A stretch of 64,000 bases of DNA from Caldicoprobacter oshimai DSM 21659. GTDB lineage: Bacteria > Bacillota > Clostridia > Caldicoprobacterales > Caldicoprobacteraceae. Location of the stretch: positions 496,001 through 560,000 of the forward strand of contig JAGB01000001.1 of assembly GCA_000526435.1 (NCBI GenBank). Direction: 5' to 3'. The position numbers were made by a program, and so were the translations under genes. The notes beneath the pieces were generated by a model, which saw only the letters and a program-made list of their open reading frames with translations, did not search any database and was not told where the DNA came from. This document shows, in pieces, positions 18,290-24,928 of the stretch (position 1 is its first letter; every line of letters begins with the position of its first letter).

Positions 18290-18853
18290 TTACAGCTCCC
18301 ACAGCTCCGCCTTACTAGTTGATACGGCCACTGCACCGGCTCCCAGCGCCTGTATGATGTCCTGTTTACTGGTGATCATCCCTCCGGCTATAACGGGCTG
18401 GGGAATCTTGTGCTTGAGCTCAGCGATGGCTTTGGGAACAATACCCGGCATCACTTCCACAAAGTCCGGGTCATAGCTTTGAACCATCTTGATCCCGCTC
18501 TCAAAAGATCTGGAGTCCACGAGAAACAGCCGCTGAACAGTAACAAGCCCTATTTCCTTCCCGTACTTCAGCAAATTGTTCTTGGTGGATAGTATGCCAT
18601 CGACTTGTATCCTGTATCGAAGATAGTCAACCGCCGCCAAATCTTTGCCCAACCCATCAATTAGATCGATGTGAACAAAAACCCTCTTCCCTCTATCTTT
18701 TAGCTCATTGACAATATCCTGAAGGGTTAGTATGCTGCCTGATAGCAGAAAAACCACGTTGACGCTTGAATGCAGTGCTTGCTGCAGCAGCTCGGTGTGA
18801 GGTAGTGCTGCTATGATAGGATTTGCCTCAAGACATTCAATAATGCTCTCCAT
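18290..18853 (-). CDS. glpP: Glycerol operon antiterminator GlpP
   Basis: 187 residues from the ATG at 18853 (SD GAGGAG). An in-frame GTG codon lies directly in front. GlpP is a TIM-barrel-like RNA-binding protein that, with glycerol 3-phosphate bound, prevents termination in leaders of glp mRNAs. Landmarks: VFLLSGSILTLQDIV, VHIDLIDGLGKD, VEVMPGIVPKAI and PVIAGGMIT. Its gene directly precedes glpK. I see no convincing terminator/antiterminator leader in front of glpP itself, so its RNA target is probably another glp transcript. Confidence 0.94.
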   Translation of the reverse strand: MESIIECLEANPIIAALPHTELLQQALHSSVNVVFLLSGSILTLQDIVNELKDRGKRVFVHIDLIDGLGKDLAAVDYLRYRIQVDGILSTKNNLLKYGKEIGLVTVQRLFLVDSRSFESGIKMVQSYDPDFVEVMPGIVPKAIAELKHKIPQPVIAGGMITSKQDIIQALGAGAVAVSTSKAELWEL

Positions 18854-19047
18854 CACCTTTTCTCCTCTTTTAAAAAATCAACAAATAACTCCTACAACCA
18901 AAATATTAATAATTTAAACAACTTATCTCTGCAATTACAAAATAGACGATTACCACGTGAAAAAACTAGCAATGTCTATTTAAAGAACTTAAAGACATAT
19001 AGGCAAAACGTTGACAACTTCTGCTCGCTTGGTTACATTATATCATA

Positions 19048-19082
19048 AAAAAGGCCCCCTCTACAATATTGAAAGACGGGGC
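19048..19082 (-). terminator. Terminator following the acyl-CoA synthetase remnant
   Basis: On the minus strand GCCCCGTCT pairs with AGAGGGGGC (one G-G mismatch) and is followed by TTTTTT. It lies 18 bases after the stop of the degraded reading frame, which suggests an original complete gene ended here. Confidence 0.7.
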
Positions 19083-19099
19083 TAATACATGACTACCTT

Positions 19100-19245
19100 T
19101 TATGCCGTTTCAATACGAGCCACATCGTGTAAATTCAGCTCTTCGATTGCCATCTCGCGCAGCTTGTATTTTTAAACTTTTCCATTGGCCGTCATGAGAT
19201 AGCTGTCAACAAAGCGAACGTATTTTGGACATTTTTCGGTATTAA
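19100..19245 (-). pseudogene. C-terminal remnant of an AMP-forming acyl-CoA synthetase
   Basis: The minus strand reads KCPKYVRFVDSYLMTANGKV, then a TAA, then KYKLREMAIEELNL and a final stop at 19100-19102. This is the C-terminal AMP-binding domain of fatty acyl-CoA ligases (consensus PKYirFVDeyPmTaSGKIqKfkLRE), including the catalytic Lys region of the A10 motif, with an in-frame stop in place of the usual Ile/Val-Gln. Upstream the frame closes within about 10 codons. No adenylate-forming core is present, so this is a fossil of a deleted gene. Confidence 0.75.
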
Positions 19246-19270
19246 TTCACCGTTAAATCAGCCAACAGCA

Positions 19271-19310
19271 CAAGTATACCAGCCTATTTCCAAGCATACC
19301 AGCCTATTTT
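19271..19310. repeat. Two-copy 20-bp tandem repeat
   Basis: CAAGTATACCAGCCTATTTC is followed directly by CAAGCATACCAGCCTATTTT (18 of 20 identical). Its 3' half, CAGCCTATTT, also forms one arm of the tRNA terminator at 19402-19440, so the repeat may derive from that hairpin. Confidence 0.8.
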
Positions 19311-19401
19311 GTAAACCACCAACAACCTATAAATGCAATAGCCTCATAAGAAATTTGGCAATCCAAAAGAAGAGGAACCTTCTTGCGAATTTTATAATAA
19401 A

Positions 19402-19440
19402 AAATAGGCTGTACAGCCGTTACGGCTCTACAGCCTATTT
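19402..19440 (-). terminator. Terminator of the tRNA-Gln/tRNA-Glu operon
   Basis: A 12-bp perfect stem (AAATAGGCTGTA / TACAGCCTATTT) encloses an inner GCCG-TTA-CGGC hairpin. On the minus strand it runs into TTTTTTATTA, 14 bases after the tRNA-Glu CCA end. Confidence 0.9.
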
Positions 19441-19453
19441 CCACTAATCAAAC

Positions 19454-19529
19454 TGGTAGCCCCTAGGGGAATCGAACCCCTGTTTCCGCCGTGAGAGGGC
19501 GGCGTCCTAGGCCACTAGACGAAGGAGCC
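19454..19529 (-). tRNA. tRNA-Glu (anticodon CTC)
   Basis: 76 bases with encoded CCA. The acceptor stem (GGCTCCT with AGGGGCT, two G-U pairs), anticodon stem CCGCC/GGCGG with loop CTCTCAC giving anticodon CTC, and T-loop TTCGATT are all present. It decodes GAG. It follows tRNA-Gln by 9 bases in the same transcript. Confidence 0.95.
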
Positions 19530-19538
19530 CCATAAAAA

Positions 19539-19612
19539 TGGCTGCGGAACTAGGATTCGAACCTAGACCTTATGATCCAGAGTCACACGTGCTACCGTTA
19601 CACCATTCCGCA
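19539..19612 (-). tRNA. tRNA-Gln (anticodon CTG)
   Basis: 74 bases with encoded CCA. Acceptor TGCGGAA pairs with TTCCGCA, the anticodon stem TGTGA/TCATA carries loop CTCTGGA with anticodon CTG, and the T arm is CTAGG-TTCGAAT-CCTAG. It decodes CAG. A consensus promoter lies 33 bases upstream. Confidence 0.94.
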
Positions 19613-19644
19613 GCGTTGTAGCTGTTCATCAACTTGCGGGATAA

Positions 19645-19672
19645 ATTATACCACATTCCAAGAGAATGTCAA
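19645..19672 (-). promoter_or_regulatory. Consensus vegetative promoter of the tRNA operon
   Basis: TTGACA (19667-19672) and TATAAT (19645-19650) with a 16-base spacer match the sigma-A consensus exactly. This is expected for a stable RNA operon. Confidence 0.9.
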
Positions 19673-19727
19673 GAGGAGATTTTAAATTTCTTTGCTTTCC
19701 AGCAACAGTTTAATTTCAAATACATAA

Positions 19728-19965
19728 GCCCTCAAAGATTGAGGGCCTATACCCATCCCACGATGCCGTCTCTCTACGATTTTACAACCCGCTTCTCAGC
19801 AGGTGGGTGTCCTGTTGACTGCCTCTGTCTTCCATTCGACGATGGCCTGACATCGGTCAGCCAAACTCCGGACTCCCATATTATCTCCGTGGGTTAAAAC
19901 CGGTAGAGATTCTCGCGCACCCCAGGATGAGTATTCATAATCCAGTCGCAGTTATATAGTAATAC
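19728..19965 (-). ncRNA. Structured non-coding DNA, possible TnpB omega-RNA/IS605 end remnant
   Basis: Minus strand 5' to 3': a short open stretch ending in HPGVRENLYRF and a stop (19894-19896); stem ATCT..CCG / CGGAGAT; GGGAGTCCGGAGTTT; hairpin GGCTGAC/GTCAGGCC; a CCCACCTGC..GCGGG region; and a perfect 8-bp hairpin GCCCTCAA-TCT-TTGAGGGC (19728-19746). This succession recalls the scaffold at the 3' end of tnpB genes of IS605/IS1341 elements. No TnpB core remains. It could instead be an unrelated structured RNA. The neighbouring 19966-20147 is AT-rich and I see nothing in it. Confidence 0.35.
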
Positions 19966-20147
19966 AAATTTCGCGTATTTTCAATACACAATATTACCCA
20001 AATAACATAAAAAACTTTTGATTAAATCCAGTACAACGAATGAAATCTCTATATTGCTGGCTTTTTCTCATTCTAAAAGATAAAATGGCACTTTTTTCTA
20101 CAGGTTTTGTATCTTAATTACACTATTTTTAACACACTACCATCCAT

Positions 20148-20402
20148 TTAAAAAAATCGTGGATGAACGGGCTTATGCTTCCAAACATTGCACCTTTCAC
20201 AATAATATAAATGTACGCACAGGTGATCGCCCATTATTATGTTGCTATTCATATCATAAGCGAAGCTTTCCCTGTCGACATAAGGGCTGTAAGGGCCCTT
20301 ATAATCCTCCATCTTTCCCTGTTCGATCATGGGCCCTCCACACCTGTCGCACAGCTCGTATACAATTATCAACCCGTTGCATAAAGGGCAAACCAGGTCC
20401 AT
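20148..20402 (-). CDS. Small zinc-ribbon-like protein
   Basis: 84 residues with three Cys pairs: CPLC near residue 5, CDRC near 18 and YYCERC near 70. These probably bind one or two zinc ions or an iron centre. It ends WKHKPVHPRFF. It is the last gene of the HgdC/DUF2229 cluster, 9 bases after the other small Cys protein. Rubredoxin-like or zinc-ribbon folds are both possible. The family is not recognised; the function is unknown. Confidence 0.7.
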   Translation of the reverse strand: MDLVCPLCNGLIIVYELCDRCGGPMIEQGKMEDYKGPYSPYVDRESFAYDMNSNIIMGDHLCVHLYYCERCNVWKHKPVHPRFF

Positions 20403-20411
20403 ATCTCTCCC

Positions 20412-20612
20412 TCAGGTCTGGTCAATGCCGGTCAATACTTCATCGAATATCACACATCTACCGTTGTTCCAATGTATGCACCCTTCACAGCTTACGATTT
20501 GTTCCTGCGCATTGATGTTGTCACTCAACGCCACCATGCGAGATCGATATTCAGGACATACCGAAGCCACATACCTCTTCTGCTCCATGCTGGGCGATTC
20601 CCGGTTTTCCAT
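20412..20612 (-). CDS. Small cysteine-containing hypothetical protein
   Basis: 66 residues from the ATG at 20612, chosen because AAGGGAGG lies upstream; the frame is open further up but without an SD. A CEGC motif with nearby ASVCPEY and GRCVIF gives four cysteines that may form a metal site. It lies 71 bases downstream of the HgdC-type ATPase gene and directly before the zinc-ribbon gene, so probably in the same operon. The function is unknown. Confidence 0.6.
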   Translation of the reverse strand: MENRESPSMEQKRYVASVCPEYRSRMVALSDNINAQEQIVSCEGCIHWNNGRCVIFDEVLTGIDQT

Positions 20613-20683
20613 GATCTCACGTCCTCCCTTGCTTAACCTTATCCATAACTTATTATCCCTCCTCTCAAGGGGAATATTCAATT

Positions 20684-21682
20684 TTATACGACTTCAGACC
20701 TTTTCTCTGCTGGCTGGTTGGCCCTTGACCACTTGCCGCATCGGCCGCCCCATCTAGCTGCTACACTGTCTCCGGCCATAAGCTCCACTATTTCGCAATA
20801 ATTGGTGCATCCATTGCACTCAAAGCTTCTGGAGGTAAATTCTTTTCTCAGTATCTCCTCAAAGCCTCTAAATTTCGTCTTATACCCTTTGCTTACGTAG
20901 TCTTTGGCAAGTATAGCGGCTCCCAGCGCACCCATGACGTCGTAGTGCTCTGGAACTGTTATCTCGTACCCCAGAGCCTCTTCAAACGCCTTTCGTATCC
21001 CAACGTTTGCCGCAACGCCCCCCTGAAATACCACTCTAGGAAGGATTTCCTTACCCTTGCCCACGTTGTTCAAATAGTTCCTGACCAGAGCCTCGCACAG
21101 CCCTCTTATGATATCCTCGCAACTACAGCCCATCTGCTGCTTGTGTATCATATCAGACTCGGCAAATACCGCACACCGCCCAGCAATCCTGACCGGCGAC
21201 TTGGACTTAAGCGCCAGCTCTCCGAATTTTTCAATCGGTATATTTAAGCGGGCTGCCTGCCGGTCGAGGAACGAACCGGTACCGGCTGCACATACCGTAT
21301 TCATGGCAAAATCCGAAACCACTCCATCCCTGAGTATTATTATCTTTGAGTCCTGGCCTCCTATTTCCAAAATGGTCCTGGCATCGGGCACAAACGTCAA
21401 GGCAGCAATGCCGTGGGCGGTTATTTCGTTCTTTACCACGTCTGCGCCAACCACCACCGCCGCCAGCTCTCTGCCGCTGCCGGTGGTGCCAACGCCCCTT
21501 ATCTCAACATCCGCGGGAAGCATTGAAGCCATATCGGCCATCGCTTTCTTCAAAATCTGTATGGGCTTTCCTTCTGTGCGCACATATATCTTGCCCAGCA
21601 TATTGTTTTCCTGGTCTATGGCAACGACGTTGATGCTGACCGACCCAACATCAACCCCTAAGAAGACTTTCTTTGTATTCAT
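20684..21682 (-). CDS. BcrA/BadF/HgdC-type ATPase, acyl-CoA dehydratase activase-like, with extra C-terminal Cys cluster
   Basis: 332 residues from the ATG at 21682 (SD GGAGGAG). ASKHA-fold ATPases of this group carry a [4Fe-4S] cluster between two subunits and push electrons, with ATP hydrolysis, onto an Fe-S partner enzyme. Seen: phosphate-1 loop GVDVGSVSINVV, cluster ligands in VCAAGTGSF and GRCAVFAESDMI, and VFQGGVAANVGI. The last 50 residues add a motif ECNGCTNYCE and GGRCGKW: four further cysteines, likely a second Fe-S site. It overlaps the upstream DUF2229 gene by 32 bases. No HgdA/HgdB dehydratase pair is adjacent, so the redox target is not a classical one. Confidence 0.88.
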   Translation of the reverse strand: MNTKKVFLGVDVGSVSINVVAIDQENNMLGKIYVRTEGKPIQILKKAMADMASMLPADVEIRGVGTTGSGRELAAVVVGADVVKNEITAHGIAALTFVPDARTILEIGGQDSKIIILRDGVVSDFAMNTVCAAGTGSFLDRQAARLNIPIEKFGELALKSKSPVRIAGRCAVFAESDMIHKQQMGCSCEDIIRGLCEALVRNYLNNVGKGKEILPRVVFQGGVAANVGIRKAFEEALGYEITVPEHYDVMGALGAAILAKDYVSKGYKTKFRGFEEILRKEFTSRSFECNGCTNYCEIVELMAGDSVAARWGGRCGKWSRANQPAEKRSEVV

Positions 21683-22766
21683 CGGCCTTGCTCCTCCTTC
21701 TTTGTTCCAGTAGATCCACAAAAGCCTCCAGCCGGGTAAAATAGCCGGCCTCACCCGTCATCTCATCCACCACAAGGGTCATTATAGGCGTACCGTAATC
21801 CTGGTAAACCCTGGGTAGTATGCTTTCTGCCACAATTTCTGGCATACAGCCAAAAGGCATGATTTGGATTATCCCGTCCAGGCCACATTCAGAGTAGTAT
21901 ATGCTGTTGGCTATGGTCTGCCAGGCATGTCCCCCAACGCATAAATTCAAGTAAGGTGCCGCCTTTTTCAATATCCTTTTGTAGCTCATCCTGTATTTGA
22001 CATCTAGAGAAAGGTGAACTTTCACCCATTCATGAAGCGTGATACTCCTGTACACTTCCACCCCCAGATAACCAAGCTTTTTTTCAATGTTGAGGTTAAC
22101 GTACGGCTCTATAAGGGTGTATATCTCGCCAACCAGGCCTATTTTTAGAGGCGACACCCCGGGTTTTTCCTCTACCTGGCTCAATATCCCCTTATATTTT
22201 CTAATGGTTTCCAGTATTTCGTGGCTGCCATGCTTGCCTACCACTTCCCGTTCAAAACGGTACAGCCTGCTGTCGGTATCTCCCTTATTGACTTCCCTGG
22301 CCCTCTTCTTCAAGGCTATATCCAGCATCTCATCAGCCTCTTTCACAATGGTCGACGCCCTCTTGAATGCCTGCGCTATGTTTACCCAGGAGTTTTTGCC
22401 GGCAAGCTTTCTAATCCTCTCTATAAATACCCTGTAGTCGGCATCGGGCGGGTCAAATATAATCATATCCACGTCATAACCCAAGTCTTTCAGGATTTCC
22501 TTCTGCACCACTCCATAATAGCCGAACCTGCAGGGGCCACAGCTCCCGGCTATTATTATGGTATCAGCTCCCTTTTCTATACTTTCTATATAATTCCCTA
22601 TGTTGATCTTCAAGGGCAAGCACGCCATCTCGGGCGAAAGCTTGGTACCGATCTCCAGCGTCCTCTCAGTGATGGACGGCGGTATTACAACCTCTACCCC
22701 CAGGTCGTCAAGCAGTCCCTTAATGGCCAAATACACTTGCCCCATGTGCGGAAATGTAACCTTCAC
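21651..22766 (-). CDS. DUF2229/HgdB-like Cys-rich protein (second copy)
   Basis: 371 residues from the GTG at 22766; an ATG two codons upstream touches the SD GGAGGG. Residues include MACLPLKINIGNY, GSCGPCRFGYYG, LCVGGH and PFGCMPEIVAE, the Cys pattern of HgdB/DUF2229 proteins that hold a [4Fe-4S] or double-cubane cluster. It ends in MTGEAGYFTRLEAFVDLL, shared with its upstream paralogue. It is sandwiched between that paralogue and the ATPase, overlapping both. The likely role is the electron-accepting partner of the ATPase; the substrate is unknown. Confidence 0.85.
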   Translation of the reverse strand: MKVTFPHMGQVYLAIKGLLDDLGVEVVIPPSITERTLEIGTKLSPEMACLPLKINIGNYIESIEKGADTIIIAGSCGPCRFGYYGVVQKEILKDLGYDVDMIIFDPPDADYRVFIERIRKLAGKNSWVNIAQAFKRASTIVKEADEMLDIALKKRAREVNKGDTDSRLYRFEREVVGKHGSHEILETIRKYKGILSQVEEKPGVSPLKIGLVGEIYTLIEPYVNLNIEKKLGYLGVEVYRSITLHEWVKVHLSLDVKYRMSYKRILKKAAPYLNLCVGGHAWQTIANSIYYSECGLDGIIQIMPFGCMPEIVAESILPRVYQDYGTPIMTLVVDEMTGEAGYFTRLEAFVDLLEQRRRSKADEYKESLLRG

Positions 22767-23718
22767 GGCCATCCCTCCATTCGATCATGTCTATAAACGC
22801 CTCCAGGCGCGTATTAAACCCTGCCTGTCCGCTGTGCTCATCAACGGTAATCAAAGCGCTGGGAATCTGGTACAACCTGTGGTTATACCTTTGAAGCAGC
22901 TCCACAATGAAAGCATCGATGCCACAGCCAAAGCTGGATAAAAATATGATCCCGTCCACCTTTCTGCCCTTCAGCATGGTAAGCCCGCTGCCTAGCAGCT
23001 TTTTGCCGTAGCTCCAAAAAAGCTTCTTAGGCAGCTCTGCGCATGCCATCTCAATCTGTGGCTGCGCAATGTTCTCGGGCACCAGGACGGCATACCCCCT
23101 GGCCCTGAGCTTGGAGATAAGCCCCATGCTGATGAACTCATCGTACAGCAGATAGGGGTGTCCTATAAGGCCTATTATCCCTTTGCCTTCTCCTTCTCCA
23201 ATGCGTTTACGCCCATTCAGCATATCAAGGGGCGTTTGGCCCTCCTTCAAAAGTAAATCGTAAGCCTGCTGGCTTGCTGTGGCTTTTTGCAAAGCCTTAA
23301 CTGCCTGAGAAGGCTTGGCTCCAATCCTCGTACCCAGCTCAACATAAGCCCTATGCACATCCTTGAGATTGCGGTGAGCGTTATAATTCAGCACTATCAA
23401 ATCGGGCAACCCTTTTATTGAGCTTTTTATCATCTCGGGCAAACCTATAAACTTTGGGCATATATATTCTTCTGGACATATGCTGACCAGTCTAGGAATG
23501 AATATTGCATCGACCTTTCCTATAAGGTTGACGACGTGGCCATGGAACAGCTTGATCGGCAGGCAGGCATCATCAACGCAGCTCATTACCCCGCTGTCCA
23601 GCACCGCCTTTGAAGTTACTGATGACGTAACCACCTGGTGCCCTAGCTCTTCAAAAAAGCTGTGCCACAAGGGATAGTAGTTGTAGTACAGCAATGCTCT
23701 GGGGATCCCGATTCTCAA
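22720..23718 (-). CDS. DUF2229/HgdB-like Cys-rich protein (first copy)
   Basis: 332 residues starting at a TTG with SD AAAGGAGAGG. It opens RIGIPRALLYYNYYPLW, the DUF2229 signature, followed by SCVDDACLPIKLFHGHV, SICPEEYICPKFIG and SSFGCGIDAF, giving candidate Fe-S ligands. It ends HSGQAGFNTRLEAFIDMI, paralogous to the next gene, with which it overlaps by 47 bases. In many Firmicutes these domains are fused to the activase in one large protein; here they are three genes. Probably the first gene of the operon. Confidence 0.85.
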   Translation of the reverse strand: MRIGIPRALLYYNYYPLWHSFFEELGHQVVTSSVTSKAVLDSGVMSCVDDACLPIKLFHGHVVNLIGKVDAIFIPRLVSICPEEYICPKFIGLPEMIKSSIKGLPDLIVLNYNAHRNLKDVHRAYVELGTRIGAKPSQAVKALQKATASQQAYDLLLKEGQTPLDMLNGRKRIGEGEGKGIIGLIGHPYLLYDEFISMGLISKLRARGYAVLVPENIAQPQIEMACAELPKKLFWSYGKKLLGSGLTMLKGRKVDGIIFLSSFGCGIDAFIVELLQRYNHRLYQIPSALITVDEHSGQAGFNTRLEAFIDMIEWRDGREGYISAHGASVFGH

Positions 23719-23970
23719 ATGCTCGTCCTCTCCTTTCTTAGCTCGAAAAATTCACAGTCCATCATATCTATATATTATTGACCAATACTTTGTATCTTAT
23801 AATAGGTGCATAGCCAACTTGAAGCTCACAATCTTTACTTAACACATAAAAGGTATCGCCTTAAAACAAGCTTCGTCTGACATAATAAAAGCCTTGCCAA
23901 ACAAGATAAAAGGGCAAAAGTGGAGATTGAACATTCATTGAATAACTGTAAAATTTATGAAAACCGACTA

Positions 23971-23999
23971 TTGCTTTAACAATAAAAATGTTATATACT
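23971..23999 (+). promoter_or_regulatory. Promoter of the HPr-like gene
   Basis: TTGCTT and TATACT with a 17-base spacer lie 34 bases upstream of the start. The rest of the 314-base divergent region (23719-24032) is AT-rich and shows no riboswitch or further gene. Confidence 0.55.
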
Positions 24000-24032
24000 A
24001 GAACTAGAATATAATAAAGGGGGATGATTACT

Positions 24033-24260
24033 GTGAAAACCGTAAATATAAAGTTAACCACGGCTGAGAGCGTAAAGAAATTCGTCAACATAGTCAGCAA
24101 ATACCCTTACGAGATAGACATTCGCTCGGGGCGCTATGTGGTTGATGCAAAGTCGATCCTTGGCATTTTCAGCTTGGATCTCAGCAAACCCGTGACGGTG
24201 GAGATATACTCGGATGACTGTGATGACTTCCTGGAAGAGATAAAGGAATACATAATTTAA
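24033..24260 (+). CDS. HPr-fold protein lacking the phosphorylatable histidine
   Basis: 75 residues from the GTG at 24033 (SD AAGGGGG 9 bases before; the ATG at 24024 touches the SD). The fold and length match HPr of the PTS. The usual GIHARPA segment with His15 is replaced by LTTAESV, so it cannot carry phosphate from enzyme I. The second site is retained: KSILGIFSL matches KSIMGVMSL around regulatory Ser46. This combination is like Bacillus Crh, a regulator in carbon catabolite control. The regulatory role is inferred. A terminator follows immediately. Confidence 0.82.
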   Translation: MKTVNIKLTTAESVKKFVNIVSKYPYEIDIRSGRYVVDAKSILGIFSLDLSKPVTVEIYSDDCDDFLEEIKEYII

Positions 24261-24286
24261 AAGAACACCTCCAAGGTGTTCTTTTT
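24261..24286 (+). terminator. Terminator after the HPr-like gene
   Basis: AAGAACACCT-CCA-AGGTGTTCTT followed by TTTG, starting directly after the stop codon. Confidence 0.88.
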
Positions 24287-24330
24287 GTCAATGCTGTGGA
24301 TCATGCATATTGTTCGTTTGAGGTGAAGAA

Positions 24331-24855
24331 ATGCCGGACCAAGCTGCCCACCTGGCTGAAAACAAATTATCAATACTGTATTACCTTCGTTCCCTGGACA
24401 TACCGCTCACCAACAGCCAGATCACCCAATTTTTTCTGGAAAACAACGTGATGAACTATTTCGACCTGCAACAGCTGTTGGGCGAGCTGGTATCGTCTCA
24501 ACACATAAGCTGCTTGGATACCGGCCACAAGAGCTTTTACAGCCTTACCCCCATGGGGCTCAAGACCCTAAACTTTTTTAAAAACCGCATTCCGGAGTGG
24601 CTTCGCGAGGCAATAGATATATATGCCAGACAAAATCGGAATCGGTTCAAGAGAGAAAACCAAATAGTAGCCGAGTACAAGAGGGTCTCCCCCGATGAAT
24701 ATGAGGTGACCTGCAAGGTGATGGAAAACGATATCACCCTCATCGAACTAAAATTGAGCGTAACCGACAGCAAGCAGGCCAGAATCATCTGCAATAACTG
24801 GGACACCAAAGCCCCCGAGATATACAGATTCATCATGCAGAACTTGAGCGTTTGA
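24331..24855 (+). CDS. DUF4364 family protein
   Basis: 174 residues, SD GAGGTGAAG. DUF4364 proteins are widespread in Clostridia. The N-terminus (residues 8-75) reads as a winged helix (LSILYYLRSLDIPLTNSQITQFF, then YFDLQQLLGELVSSQHI and a YSLTPMG wing), suggesting DNA binding; the C-terminal half is an alpha/beta domain of unknown role. It lies downstream of the HPr-like gene but behind a terminator. Confidence 0.85.
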   Translation: MPDQAAHLAENKLSILYYLRSLDIPLTNSQITQFFLENNVMNYFDLQQLLGELVSSQHISCLDTGHKSFYSLTPMGLKTLNFFKNRIPEWLREAIDIYARQNRNRFKRENQIVAEYKRVSPDEYEVTCKVMENDITLIELKLSVTDSKQARIICNNWDTKAPEIYRFIMQNLSV

Positions 24856-24875
24856 TAATAAAAGCTCAAACAAAG

Positions 24876-24924
24876 ATCCCCATGACATGGTATCATACAG
24901 TCATCCATGGCATGGGGATTTTTT
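24876..24924. terminator. Bidirectional terminator between DUF4364 gene and clpB
   Basis: ATCCCCATGACATGG pairs with CCATGGCATGGGGAT (14 of 15 pairs) with TTTTTT after it on the plus strand. Both convergent genes end within 25 bases of it. Confidence 0.85.
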
Positions 24925-24928
24925 ATGG

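Noticed and set aside
18946-18961. Second parS-like site around CCACGTGAAAAA
   Set aside because: Only about 11 of 16 positions match and the left half is not palindromic.
19271-19310. Possible CRISPR or iteron array
   Set aside because: Only two contiguous 20-bp units without spacers; more likely derived from the nearby terminator.
19634-19897. Plus-strand 87-codon frame
   Set aside because: It covers the tRNA promoter and hairpins of the opposite strand; no SD and odd composition.
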